A DNA stretch of 12,304 bases from Roseovarius sp. (GCA_021767845.1 JAASSQ010000069.1:1-12304), one strand, 5' to 3'; shown: positions 1-7,156, numbered from the stretch's first letter. Notes: generated by a model from the sequence alone, not told the origin. Program-made: numbers and translations.

Positions 1-624
1 CTGGGCGGCAGCCTGCGGGTGCAGGGCACGACCAGCAACGTGATCCCGAGCGGCACCTTCGAGTTGCAGCGCGGGCGGCTGGACATCCTGGGCCAGCGGC
101 TGACGCTGACCGAAGGGGTGATCGACCTGCGCGGGGCGTTCGACCCTTACCTGCGTTTCGTGGCCGAGACCGAGGCCGAGGACATCACCGTGCAGGTGCT
201 GATCGAGGGGCTGGCCAGTGCGCCCGAGATCACCTTCACCTCGGTGCCGGAACTGCCGCAGGAAGAGGTTGTCGCGCGGCTGCTCTTCGGGCGCAGCATG
301 GACAATATCTCGCCCTTCCAGGCGGCGCAGCTGGCGGCTGCGGTGGCGCGGTTGACCGGGACCCTGGATGGCGGCCTGTTGAGCGAGGTGCGCGGTGCAC
401 TGGGCCTGAGCAACCTGGACGTGACGACCGCCGCCGACGGCACCACCGAGGTCAGCGTCGGGGCCTACCTGTCGGAAAACGTCTATTCCGAGGTCAGCGC
501 CGATAACGAGGGCGAGCAGCGCATCGACCTGAACCTTGACGTGAGCGACCGGATCACGGTGCGCGGCAGCTTGGGCACCGATGGCGACACCGGGATCGGG
601 GTGTTTTTCGAGAAGGATTACTGA
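1..624 (+). CDS. tamB: Translocation/assembly module TamB, C-terminal part (partial)
   Basis: This is the last ~207 codons of a TamB/DUF490-family protein; the reading frame is already open at base 1, so the start lies outside the window. TamB is a very large inner-membrane-anchored, beta-rich periplasmic protein that works with the Omp85 protein TamA in envelope biogenesis (outer-membrane protein insertion and anterograde phospholipid transport). Seen here are the features of the conserved C-terminal domain: alternating hydrophobic/polar beta strands, a segment near bases 240-300 (VPELPQEEVVARLLFGRS) typical of the family, a Gly/Ala/Leu-rich amphipathic stretch, and a final beta strand ending in Tyr. 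Its stop overlaps the stop region of the convergent phosphoribosyltransferase gene by 7 bases. Family assignment is confident. tamA would be expected upstream, but it is outside the window. Confidence 0.9.
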   Translation: MGGSLRVQGTTSNVIPSGTFELQRGRLDILGQRLTLTEGVIDLRGAFDPYLRFVAETEAEDITVQVLIEGLASAPEITFTSVPELPQEEVVARLLFGRSMDNISPFQAAQLAAAVARLTGTLDGGLLSEVRGALGLSNLDVTTAADGTTEVSVGAYLSENVYSEVSADNEGEQRIDLNLDVSDRITVRGSLGTDGDTGIGVFFEKDY

Positions 625-1271
625 GCGGAGCCGCGCGCCGATTGCATCAACGCGACCACCTGCTCGTCGGAGACCTGGTCGAACACCCGGTAGGCCCCGC
701 CCACGGCGCCGAAACGCAAATGCGGTTCGGGACAGACGATGCGGTCCACCTGCCCGCGCAGATCGTCGAGCGCGCCGCCGCTGGCGACGGGCACGGCCAG
801 TATCACCTGTTTGGGCCCCATCTGCCGCAGGGCGGCGATGGCGGCGCGCGCGGTCGTGCCGGTGGCGATGCCGTCATCGACCAGCAGCACCGTCCGGCCA
901 GCGACCGGCACCCGCGCTGCTCGTCCGACATAAGCCCGGCGGCGTCGTTCCAGTTCCTCGCGTTCCGGCGCGGCGCGTTCGGCCACGTCGGCACGGTCGA
1001 GCCCGCAGGCGCGGGCCACGGGCCAGTTGACCACCAGTCCTTCGTCACCGGGGCCGGTGACGGCGCCGAGCGCCACCTCGGGGTTGCCCGGTGCCCCGAC
1101 CTTGCGCACCAGCAGCAGGTCGAGCGGCGCGCCGAGCGCCTTGGACAGCCAGGCGCCGATCGGCACGCCGCCGCGCGGCAAGGCCAGAATGACCACGTCC
1201 TCGCCGTCGAGCGCGGGCAGCGCCTTGAGCAGGTGGCGCGCCGCGTCCTGCCTGTCGTCATAGACGGTCAT
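618..1271 (-). CDS. Predicted phosphoribosyltransferase (COG1926-like)
   Basis: A 217-residue type I phosphoribosyltransferase-fold protein, predicted cytoplasmic. The PRPP-binding signature is clear at residues 128-143 (VLLVDDGIATGTTARA: two acidic residues followed by the Gly/Thr loop). The N-terminal half carries LPRGGVPIG (31-39) and VRKVGAPGNPEVALGA (55-70), which are characteristic of this stand-alone group and not of the well-known purine or pyrimidine salvage enzymes. The acceptor substrate is unknown. A longer reading to 1340 exists, but I chose ATG at 1271 because GGGGAGGG lies just upstream on the minus strand and family homology begins at MTVYDDR. The gene converges on tamB. It is separated from the upstream lysR by 130 bases containing its own promoter-like sequence, so it is probably transcribed alone. 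The family call is sound; the function is open. Confidence 0.87.
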   Translation of the reverse strand: MTVYDDRQDAARHLLKALPALDGEDVVILALPRGGVPIGAWLSKALGAPLDLLLVRKVGAPGNPEVALGAVTGPGDEGLVVNWPVARACGLDRADVAERAAPEREELERRRRAYVGRAARVPVAGRTVLLVDDGIATGTTARAAIAALRQMGPKQVILAVPVASGGALDDLRGQVDRIVCPEPHLRFGAVGGAYRVFDQVSDEQVVALMQSARGSAQ

Positions 1272-1297
1272 GCGCCCTCCCCTATGCTTGGCGGCGT

Positions 1298-1320
1298 CGG
1301 GCCGGGGTCTGCACGGCCCG
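1298..1320 (-). promoter_or_regulatory. Hairpin in the leader of the phosphoribosyltransferase gene
   Basis: Perfect 7-bp inverted repeat CGGGCCG / CGGCCCG with a 9-base loop, between the lysR stop and the phosphoribosyltransferase start. There is no T-run on either strand, so it is not a canonical terminator. It could weakly end lysR transcription or structure the leader of the downstream gene. In DNA this GC-rich, chance pairing is possible. Confidence 0.35.
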
Positions 1321-1348
1321 GCGCGGGTGATCCATCGCACGTTTTCAG

Positions 1349-1377
1349 ATTACCGCCAATTTGCCCCGCACCGTCAA
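1349..1377 (-). promoter_or_regulatory. Candidate sigma-70 promoter for the phosphoribosyltransferase gene
   Basis: Read on the minus strand there is TTGACG (1377-1372), a 17-base spacer, then GGTAAT (1354-1349). The -35 box matches the consensus at five of six positions and the -10 at four of six. It lies about 75 bases upstream of the chosen ATG and supports transcription separate from lysR. Prediction from sequence only. Confidence 0.45.
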
Positions 1378-1401
1378 GCGATCGCGGGATATGCGGCCGG
1401 A

Positions 1402-2340
1402 TCACGATTCGCGTTGCGCGAACCCGTCATTGATCCGGTCCACCTCGTCGCACCACAGTTGGGTGAAGGCGGCGGCCAGGTGCGAGGGCGGCCGGTGCGC
1501 CGGGGTGAGGATATGGAAATCCACCGAGATGGCGGGCTCGAAGGGGCGAAAGACGATCCCCTCCCCGCCGAGGCCACGGTAGCTGATGTAGCTTTGCGCG
1601 CTGAGCATATCGACTACGGCACATGCCAGCCCCAGTTCCACGAAATTCAGCAGCGGCAGGAAATACTGCGTCTCGTAGCGGACATCGAAGACCGCGCCGG
1701 CCGCCTGAAATGCCGCCTGCGTGTCGAGATAGGTCGAGTGTTTCTCGTGCAGCGTCGCCATCGGCCGGCCATCGAGATCGGCGGGGGTGATGACCTCTTT
1801 CTCGGCCAGCGGGTCGTTCGCGGACACCGCGCAGAGGCATGTGCTGGAGGTGGGCCGGGCCGAGACGAGCTGCGACTTGATATCGAAATCGGCGCTGAGA
1901 TCGGCGATGCCCAGATCGTAGGACTGGGTCGAGATCAACTGGTGAACCTGCGGGGAACTGCGGGTCACGATGGTCACGCGGATGTCGTCGCGCCCGTCCG
2001 TCAGGCGGCTGACAAGACGCGGCACCAGAAAGACCGACGGCCCCGGCATGGCCACGATGCGCATCTCGCCGCGTTCGAGCGCCTTGAGATTGCGCAGGTT
2101 CTGGCGGGCGGTCTCCATCCGGCCGAGGATCTCGGTGGATTCCGACAGCAGGTAATGGGCCTCGGGCACGGGGTGCAGGCGGCGGGCGCGGCGTTCGAAA
2201 AGCTGCATCCCCAATTCATCCTCGAGCGCGGCGATCGCGGTGCTGATCGCCGGTTGCGTGCGCCCCAGATTGCGCGCGGCCTGCGAGACCGAGCCCGAGA
2301 GCATGACTTCACGAAAGGCGCTGAGTTGGACGAGGTTCAT
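1402..2340 (-). CDS. LysR-family transcriptional regulator
   Basis: A 312-residue LysR-type regulator of full family length. Residues ~3-60 form the winged helix-turn-helix (QLSAFREVMLSGSVSQAA, then RTQPAISTAIAALEDELG and LFERRARRLHPVPEA), followed by a linker helix and a periplasmic-binding-protein-like effector domain (~92-300). The N-terminus resembles the group that includes opine and amino-acid responsive regulators, but I cannot assign an effector. The gene is divergent from the TAXI-TRAP-oxidoreductase unit across a 166-base AT-rich region, the usual LysR arrangement, so control of that unit is the likely job (inference). No Shine-Dalgarno is visible before ATG 2340. A promoter-like -10 lies so close that the mRNA may be leaderless. 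Confidence 0.93.
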   Translation of the reverse strand: MNLVQLSAFREVMLSGSVSQAARNLGRTQPAISTAIAALEDELGMQLFERRARRLHPVPEAHYLLSESTEILGRMETARQNLRNLKALERGEMRIVAMPGPSVFLVPRLVSRLTDGRDDIRVTIVTRSSPQVHQLISTQSYDLGIADLSADFDIKSQLVSARPTSSTCLCAVSANDPLAEKEVITPADLDGRPMATLHEKHSTYLDTQAAFQAAGAVFDVRYETQYFLPLLNFVELGLACAVVDMLSAQSYISYRGLGGEGIVFRPFEPAISVDFHILTPAHRPPSHLAAAFTQLWCDEVDRINDGFAQRES

Positions 2341-2346
2341 GCGGCC

Positions 2347-2375
2347 GGTATATTAATCGTTTTTATGATATTCAA
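2347..2375 (-). promoter_or_regulatory. Candidate lysR promoter, close to the start codon
   Basis: On the minus strand: TTGAAT (2375-2370), a 17-base spacer, then TATACC (2352-2347). Transcription would begin about at the ATG (2340), predicting a leaderless or nearly leaderless mRNA, consistent with the absent ribosome binding site. The -35 box is the left half of the 2370-2387 dyad, which would allow autoregulation by LysR. Sequence-based prediction. Confidence 0.4.
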
Positions 2376-2387
2376 TAAATTTTGAAT
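2370..2387. promoter_or_regulatory. Candidate LysR operator (ATTCAA-N6-TTGAAT dyad)
   Basis: Perfect 6-bp inverted repeat ATTCAA / TTGAAT separated by TAAATT, in the most AT-rich stretch of the window, between the divergent lysR and TAXI genes. LysR-family proteins commonly bind an interrupted dyad near T-N11-A; this one is of the right size class, though its exact spacing does not match T-N11-A. It overlaps the candidate lysR -35 box and lies ~120 bases upstream of the TAXI start. A second, GC-rich 6-bp hairpin (GGGCGG-ATTA-CCGCCC, 2426-2441) follows in the probable TAXI leader. Confidence 0.5.
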
Positions 2388-2506
2388 TTGTGTTTATGAG
2401 TTGGAATTGGCACCGTGAACGGGCCGGGCGGATTACCGCCCCGTATGACAATGCGCCGGAGACAACCGGCGCGCCTTTTCATTGCCCACAGGGAGATCAT
2501 CGACAC

Positions 2507-3517
2507 ATGGGACGTTTCAGAAATCTAGCACTCGCCACACTCGCCGGGATCGGCATGGCCCTGCCCGTCACCGCGCAGGACATGCAGTTCTTCCGCATCG
2601 GCACCGGCAGCGCCGGCGGCACCTATTTCCCGATCGGCGGGATCATCGCCAACGCCATCTCGAACCCGCCGGGTTCGCGCCCCTGCGAGGAAGGCGGCAA
2701 CTGCGGCGTGCCGGGCCTGGTGGCCATCGCGCAATCGACCAATGCCTCGGCGCACAACGTGAACGCGGTGCAGGCCGGCCAGATGGAGGCGGGGCTGACC
2801 GGCGCCGCGACGCTGCATTTCGCCTATAACGGCGTCGGCGTCTTCGAGGGCAATGCCAAGCCGGATCTGCGCGTGATCGCCAACCTCTTCCCCGAAGACC
2901 TGCACCTGGTGCTGCCAAAAGGCGCGAAACTGGACAGCCTGAAAGACCTGGAAGGCAAGCGCGTGGGCATCGCCCAGGCCGGGTCGGGCACGCAGATCGC
3001 GGTTGAGCTGATCCTGGCCACCCAAGGCATCACCCGCGACAACATCGAGGAAGCCGAGCTGAACAACACCCAGAGCGCCGAGCGCCTGGCCGATGGCCAG
3101 CTGGACGCCTATTTCTATGCCGCCGGCACGCCGGTCGCGGCGATGATCCAGTTGGACAACACCAAGGGCATGGAGCTTTACAGCTGGTCGGAGGAAGAAC
3201 TGACCGCCGGCAACGAGGCCGTGCCCTATTACATCAAGTCCGAGATCCCGGCCGGCACCTACCCCGGCGTGGACTACGACGTGCAAACCCTCGCGGTTTC
3301 GGGGATGCTGGTGACCAATGCCAACCAGGACGAGGACCTGATCTACGAGATCACCAAGGCGCTGTGGTCGGACACCGCCCGCAAGCTGCTGGACAACGGC
3401 CATCCCAAGGCCAAGGTCATCACCCTTGAAACCGCGCTGGACGGCGTGGACGGCATCGGCGTGCCGCTGCACCCGGGCGCCGAGCGGTTCTACCGCGAAG
3501 CCGGCATGATCGAGTGA
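2507..3517 (+). CDS. TAXI-family TRAP transporter solute-binding protein
   Basis: A 336-residue periplasmic binding subunit of the TAXI class of TRAP transporters, which captures a substrate (often a carboxylate or amino-acid-like anion in characterised members) and hands it to the membrane subunits. Residues 1-23 are a Sec signal peptide with a VTA cleavage motif before QD. The mature start has the family signature RIGTGSAGGTYFPIGGIIA (30-48). GVPGLVAIAQSTNASAHNV (67-85) and the Gly-rich ligand loop (GKRVGIAQAGSGT) follow. Two cysteines (C60, C66) bracket a short loop and probably form a disulfide. An in-frame extension to 2390 exists, but ATG 2507 has AGGGAG upstream (2490-2495) and gives the signal peptide. 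It is first in a unit with the fused permease and an FAD oxidoreductase. The substrate is unknown. Confidence 0.93.
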   Translation: MGRFRNLALATLAGIGMALPVTAQDMQFFRIGTGSAGGTYFPIGGIIANAISNPPGSRPCEEGGNCGVPGLVAIAQSTNASAHNVNAVQAGQMEAGLTGAATLHFAYNGVGVFEGNAKPDLRVIANLFPEDLHLVLPKGAKLDSLKDLEGKRVGIAQAGSGTQIAVELILATQGITRDNIEEAELNNTQSAERLADGQLDAYFYAAGTPVAAMIQLDNTKGMELYSWSEEELTAGNEAVPYYIKSEIPAGTYPGVDYDVQTLAVSGMLVTNANQDEDLIYEITKALWSDTARKLLDNGHPKAKVITLETALDGVDGIGVPLHPGAERFYREAGMIE

Positions 3518-3531
3518 TCGCATGACATCGT

Positions 3532-3557
3532 CGGGCCGGCCGGTGGCGGCCGGCCCG
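3532..3557 (+). promoter_or_regulatory. Strong GC hairpin between TRAP binding protein and permease genes
   Basis: Perfect 11-bp stem CGGGCCGGCCG / CGGCCGGCCCG with loop GTGG, starting 15 bases after the TAXI stop. No T-run follows, so it is not a full intrinsic terminator. It more likely acts as an attenuator or 3'-end stabiliser that keeps binding-protein mRNA more abundant than permease mRNA, a common need in such transporters (inference). Confidence 0.65.
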
Positions 3558-3563
3558 TTCCCA

Positions 3564-3583
3564 CGCGGCCCGGACGGGCCGCG
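3564..3583 (+). promoter_or_regulatory. Second hairpin in the TRAP intergenic region
   Basis: Perfect 8-bp stem CGCGGCCC / GGGCCGCG with loop GGAC, only 6 bases after the first hairpin and ~30 bases before the permease ribosome binding site. The two stems form a tandem structured element that fills most of the 108-base gap. No T-run follows. Confidence 0.55.
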
Positions 3584-3625
3584 CGGCACGCCCCACATTC
3601 CCCGAGACAGCCGAGGATTTGCCCT

Positions 3626-5878
3626 ATGGCCAGTGACCGTACGTCCGGCACCCTGGACGCGAAACAGCTGGAAGAGCTGGAAAAGAAATACGACAGTGCG
3701 CTCAACACCCGGGACAATGGCCCGACGCTGACGCGTGCGGTCTATTGGGCGACGATCCTGTTTGCCGCCTACCATGTCTGGACCGCCGGGTTCGGCACGC
3801 CGGTGGACCATGTGCATATGGGCATCCACCTGGCCGGGCTGTTTTTGTTCATCTTCATCTACTTCCCGGTGAAACGCACACCGCAAAGCCTGTCGCATGA
3901 CGGGGCGGGCCTGCTGAAACCGGGCAACGTGCCGCTCTACGACTGGGCGATCGCGCTGACGGGGATGCTGGCGGCGCTGTTCCTGTGGATCAGCTGGCGC
4001 GGGCTGGACGCGTTCGGCCTCGACATTCCCGAACAGGCCTTGCGGCAGGGCAACCCGACCACGGTGGACGTGATCTTGGGCACCGTGCTGATCTTCGCCA
4101 CGCTGGAGATCGCGCGCCGCACCATCGGATTCGTGCTGCCACTCATCATCCTGGTGTTCATGGCTTACGCGCTGTTCGGCCCGTCGATGCCCGTGCAGAT
4201 CCTGCAGCATCCGGGCGTCGATTGGCACCAGTTCGTCAACAACATGTATTTCCCCTCCGAGGGGATTTTCGGGATCACGCTGTGGGTGGTTTCGACCGTG
4301 GTGTTCCATTTCGTGCTGTTCGGCGTCGTGGCGCAGCGCATGGGGCTGGGGCAGTTCTTCGTGGATAACGCGATGATGCTGGCCGGGCGCTATACCGGGG
4401 GGCCGGCCAAGGTGTCGGTGGTGTCCTCGGCCTTTTTCGGCACGATCTCGGGCAGTTCGATCGCCAACACCGTTTCGACCGGGTCGCTGACCATCCCCAA
4501 CATGAAGAAGATGGGCTATCCGGGCTATTTCGCGGGCGGGGTCGAGGCGGCCTCGTCGGCGGGCGGGCAGATCACCCCGCCGATCATGGGCGCGGCCAGC
4601 TTCCTGATGGCCGAATACCTGGAGGTGCCCTACACCACCATCGTCATCGCCGCGATCGTCCCGGCCCTGATGCATTACGTCGGCGTGTTGTCGATCGTGC
4701 ATTTCACCGCCAAGCGGCTGGGGCTGCACGCCTATCCCAAGGACCAGCTTCCGAAATTCGTGCAGGTCTGGCGCGAGGGCTGGTACACGATCATTCCGCT
4801 GATCGCGCTGCTGATCGTGCTGTTCTCGGGCTATTCGCCCAACATGGCGGCGTTCATCGGGCTGTCGCTGTGCATCGTGGTCGGGTTCTGCGGCATCGAC
4901 CGGCCGCTGACGCTGGCCATTCCGCTGGCGCTGCTGGCCTTCATCTTCTGGAAAGCCTCTCCGGCCAGTGGCGAGGGGTTCTCGGCCACGCTGGCGGGGA
5001 TCTTGGCGGCACTGACGATCCTGGGGTCGCTGCATCGCAATGAGCGCAAGGATTTCAAGGACTTGCTGGACAGCTTTCACGTGGGCGTCCAATACGCGCT
5101 GGCGGTCGGCGCCGCCTCGGCCGCGGTGGGGATCGTGGTGGGCGTCATCAACACGACCGGCGTGGGCTTCCGCATGGGGTTCATGGTGACGAACGGCGCG
5201 GCGGACATGGCCACCTGGGTGCACCCGCTGCTGGGCTGGATCCCGGCCGAGGCATTCACCGAGGCCTCGATCCAGCAATTCCTGTCGCTGGTGCTGATCG
5301 CGATGGCCTGCATCCTGATGGGCGCGGGCCTGCCGACCACGGCGCTCTACATCATGCTGGTCGCCGTCGCGACCCCGGCGCTGAGCCAGCTTGGCGTGCC
5401 GCCGCTGGCGACGCATATGTTCGTGCTCTATTACGGCGTGATCTCCGAGATCACCCCGCCGGTCTGCGCCTCGGCCTACGCGGCGGCGGGCATCGCCGGA
5501 TCCAACCCGTTCCGCACCGGGCTGAACGCCTTTACCCTGGGTCTGGGCAAGCTGCTGGTGCCGATGGTCTTCGTCTATGCGCCGACGATCCTGATCGTCC
5601 TGCCCGAGCATTTCACGCTGATGTCGTTCCTTCAGGTGTCGCTGAGCTGTGCGGCGGGGGTCTTTGCCATCGGCACGGCCGTGGCCGGCTATTTCATCGA
5701 CCGGATGGGCGGTTTCGCGCGGTTCTTCATGGTGGTGGGCGGCCTTCTGCTGGTGGCACCGAGCGGGTCGAGCGACCTTCTGGCGCTGGTGATCGTGGGG
5801 CTTGTCGCGACCCCGCAGGTGCTGCGCAAGCGGGCGCAGCAGACCGAGGGAGCGATCGGCGATGCCGCCGAACGCTGA
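3626..5878 (+). CDS. TRAP transporter fused permease (DctQM, TAXI type)
   Basis: A 750-residue inner-membrane protein combining the small (DctQ-like) and large (DctM-like) TRAP subunits in one chain, the usual state for TAXI systems. It drives sodium- or proton-coupled import of the ligand delivered by the upstream binding protein. After a charged cytoplasmic N-terminus (~1-30) come many hydrophobic helices. Diagnostic motifs are FGTISGSSIANTVSTGSLT (~270-290) with EAASSAGGQITPPIMGAAS soon after, and the repeat-related MGAGLPTTALYIM and GVISEITPPVCASAYA (~605-620) in the second half. Such paired TPP-containing hairpins form the transport site in DctM-type proteins. ATG 3626 follows GAGG at 3613-3616. 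The gene is separated from the TAXI gene by two hairpins, and its last 17 bases overlap the start of the oxidoreductase gene. Confidence 0.95.
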   Translation: MASDRTSGTLDAKQLEELEKKYDSALNTRDNGPTLTRAVYWATILFAAYHVWTAGFGTPVDHVHMGIHLAGLFLFIFIYFPVKRTPQSLSHDGAGLLKPGNVPLYDWAIALTGMLAALFLWISWRGLDAFGLDIPEQALRQGNPTTVDVILGTVLIFATLEIARRTIGFVLPLIILVFMAYALFGPSMPVQILQHPGVDWHQFVNNMYFPSEGIFGITLWVVSTVVFHFVLFGVVAQRMGLGQFFVDNAMMLAGRYTGGPAKVSVVSSAFFGTISGSSIANTVSTGSLTIPNMKKMGYPGYFAGGVEAASSAGGQITPPIMGAASFLMAEYLEVPYTTIVIAAIVPALMHYVGVLSIVHFTAKRLGLHAYPKDQLPKFVQVWREGWYTIIPLIALLIVLFSGYSPNMAAFIGLSLCIVVGFCGIDRPLTLAIPLALLAFIFWKASPASGEGFSATLAGILAALTILGSLHRNERKDFKDLLDSFHVGVQYALAVGAASAAVGIVVGVINTTGVGFRMGFMVTNGAADMATWVHPLLGWIPAEAFTEASIQQFLSLVLIAMACILMGAGLPTTALYIMLVAVATPALSQLGVPPLATHMFVLYYGVISEITPPVCASAYAAAGIAGSNPFRTGLNAFTLGLGKLLVPMVFVYAPTILIVLPEHFTLMSFLQVSLSCAAGVFAIGTAVAGYFIDRMGGFARFFMVVGGLLLVAPSGSSDLLALVIVGLVATPQVLRKRAQQTEGAIGDAAER

Positions 5879-7121
5879 GGACGCGGTCACGGTCCTGGGC
5901 GGCGGGGCCGTGGGCCTGTGCACGGCGCTGGACCTGGCCGGGCACGGCATCCCGGTGCGCCTGATCGACCGGGATGCGCCGGGCCAGGGCGCCTCGAGCG
6001 GAAACGCGGGCGTGATCTCGCCCTTTTCGGTGGTGCCGCAGGCGATGCCGGGGGTCTGGCGCAAGGCGCCCGGCTGGCTGCTGGACCCGCTGGGGCCGGT
6101 CGCGGTGCGCGCGCGCCACCTGCCCCGGTTCCTGCCCTGGGCGCTGCGGTTCCTGCGCAACGGCACGGCAGGCCGGGCTCGGCAGGTCTCGGCGGCGATG
6201 GAAGGGCTGACCAGCGGCAATATCGAGCTTTACCGCAGGCACCTGCAGGGCACGGGCCACGAAGACCTTGTGCGCGACAGTTGCTACGTGCTGGCGCATC
6301 GCGACCCGAGGCTGGCCAGCGACACGGGGCTGGACGCCGAGTTGCGGCGGGCGGCGGGCGCGCGGGTCGAGGTGATCGGCGCGGACGCCTTGCACGAGAT
6401 GGAACCCGCGCTCTCGGCCGACTTCCGCGCGGCGGTCGTGATCCACGGCCAGTCGCGCGCCACCTCACCCGGACGACTGATGAGCGTTCTGGCTGGCAAG
6501 CTGCGCGGGCTGGGCGGCGAGATCCTGTGCCGCGAGGTCAAGGCGCTGCGCCCCGCCCCCGAAGGCGGCTGGCGGATCTACTGCACGGGCGAGGACCTGC
6601 ACGCACCGCGCGTGGTGGTGGCGGCGGGCGCGTGGTCAGCGCGTCTGCTGGAGCCTCTCGGCCTGCGCCTGCCGCTGGAGGCCGAGCGCGGCTATCACGT
6701 GATGTTCCCCGCGCCGGGGATCGCGTTGAACAACTCGGTCATGGATGCCAACCGCAAATTCGTGGCCAGCAGCATGGAAGACGGGCTGCGCGCCGCCGGA
6801 ACGGCGGAGTTTGCCGGGCTCGATGCGCCGCCCGACCCGCGCCGCGCCAGGACCATCGCCAAGATCGCCAAGCGGATGCTGCCCGACCTGGACGACACGG
6901 GCCTGACCACCTGGAGCGGGGTGCGCCCGTCCTTTCCCGACAGCCTGCCGGTGATCGGCGAGATACCGGGGCATCGGGGCCTCTACGGCGCGTTCGGGCA
7001 TTCGCATTACGGGTTGATGATGGCGCCGCGCACGGGCACCATCATGGCCGACCTGCTGCGCGGCAGTGCCCCGAACCTCGATCTTTCGCCCTACCGGGCG
7101 GATCGCTTCGGATCGGTTTGA
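5862..7121 (+). CDS. FAD-dependent oxidoreductase, D-amino-acid dehydrogenase (DadA)-like
   Basis: A 419-residue flavoprotein of the DAO family. The N-terminal Rossmann fold has G13-G-G15-A-V-G18 followed by an acidic residue (D36) at the end of strand 2 for the FAD ribose. GASSGNAGVISPFS (43-56) and the C-terminal block GLYGAFGHSHYGLMMAPRTG are typical of DadA-like, glycine/sarcosine-oxidase-like enzymes that oxidise the C-N bond of an amino or imino acid. The length is close to DadA (~430). ATG 5862 was chosen over an upstream in-frame start at 5802 because GAGGGAG lies at 5846-5852 and the flavin fold begins 10 residues later. The 17-base overlap with the permease gene suggests translational coupling, so its substrate is probably what the TRAP system imports (inference). 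No racemase, epimerase or deaminase is nearby, so the exact reaction is unresolved. Confidence 0.88.
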   Translation: MPPNAEDAVTVLGGGAVGLCTALDLAGHGIPVRLIDRDAPGQGASSGNAGVISPFSVVPQAMPGVWRKAPGWLLDPLGPVAVRARHLPRFLPWALRFLRNGTAGRARQVSAAMEGLTSGNIELYRRHLQGTGHEDLVRDSCYVLAHRDPRLASDTGLDAELRRAAGARVEVIGADALHEMEPALSADFRAAVVIHGQSRATSPGRLMSVLAGKLRGLGGEILCREVKALRPAPEGGWRIYCTGEDLHAPRVVVAAGAWSARLLEPLGLRLPLEAERGYHVMFPAPGIALNNSVMDANRKFVASSMEDGLRAAGTAEFAGLDAPPDPRRARTIAKIAKRMLPDLDDTGLTTWSGVRPSFPDSLPVIGEIPGHRGLYGAFGHSHYGLMMAPRTGTIMADLLRGSAPNLDLSPYRADRFGSV

Positions 7122-7146
7122 AACGGCGCTGCGCCGGTGATACGTT
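7118..7146 (+). promoter_or_regulatory. Candidate edd-eda promoter
   Basis: TTGAAA (7118-7123), a 17-base spacer, then TACGTT (7141-7146), which keeps the three most conserved -10 positions (T, A and final T). The -35 box overlaps the stop codon of the upstream oxidoreductase gene. The -10 box is overlapped by the dyad at 7143-7156, an arrangement suited to repression. Confidence 0.5.
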
Positions 7147-7156
7147 ACCGCTAACG
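7143..7156. promoter_or_regulatory. LacI-family gluconate-repressor-type operator upstream of edd
   Basis: Perfect palindrome CGTTA-CCGC-TAACG. Its core GTTA-N4-TAAC is the same as that of the operators bound by the E. coli LacI-family gluconate repressor GntR, which also controls edd there. It lies 22 bases before the edd ATG and covers the candidate -10 box. Strong motif match and position; the cognate repressor is not in the window. Confidence 0.65.

Noticed and set aside
1270..2385. A 371-codon open frame on the plus strand across lysR
   Set aside because: It is antisense to a clear LysR regulator with an intact helix-turn-helix, has no motif, and covers the intergenic promoter region.
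2525..6220. A 1231-codon open frame on the minus strand, antisense to the TRAP genes
   Set aside because: It is rich in Arg, His, Gln and Pro without domain signatures, and it lies opposite well-supported family genes. Long antisense frames are expected where third codon positions are almost always G or C.
7124..7136. CGGCG-CTG-CGCCG mini-hairpin after the oxidoreductase stop as a terminator
   Set aside because: The 5-bp stem has no T-run and falls in the spacer of the candidate edd promoter. It is too weak to call.
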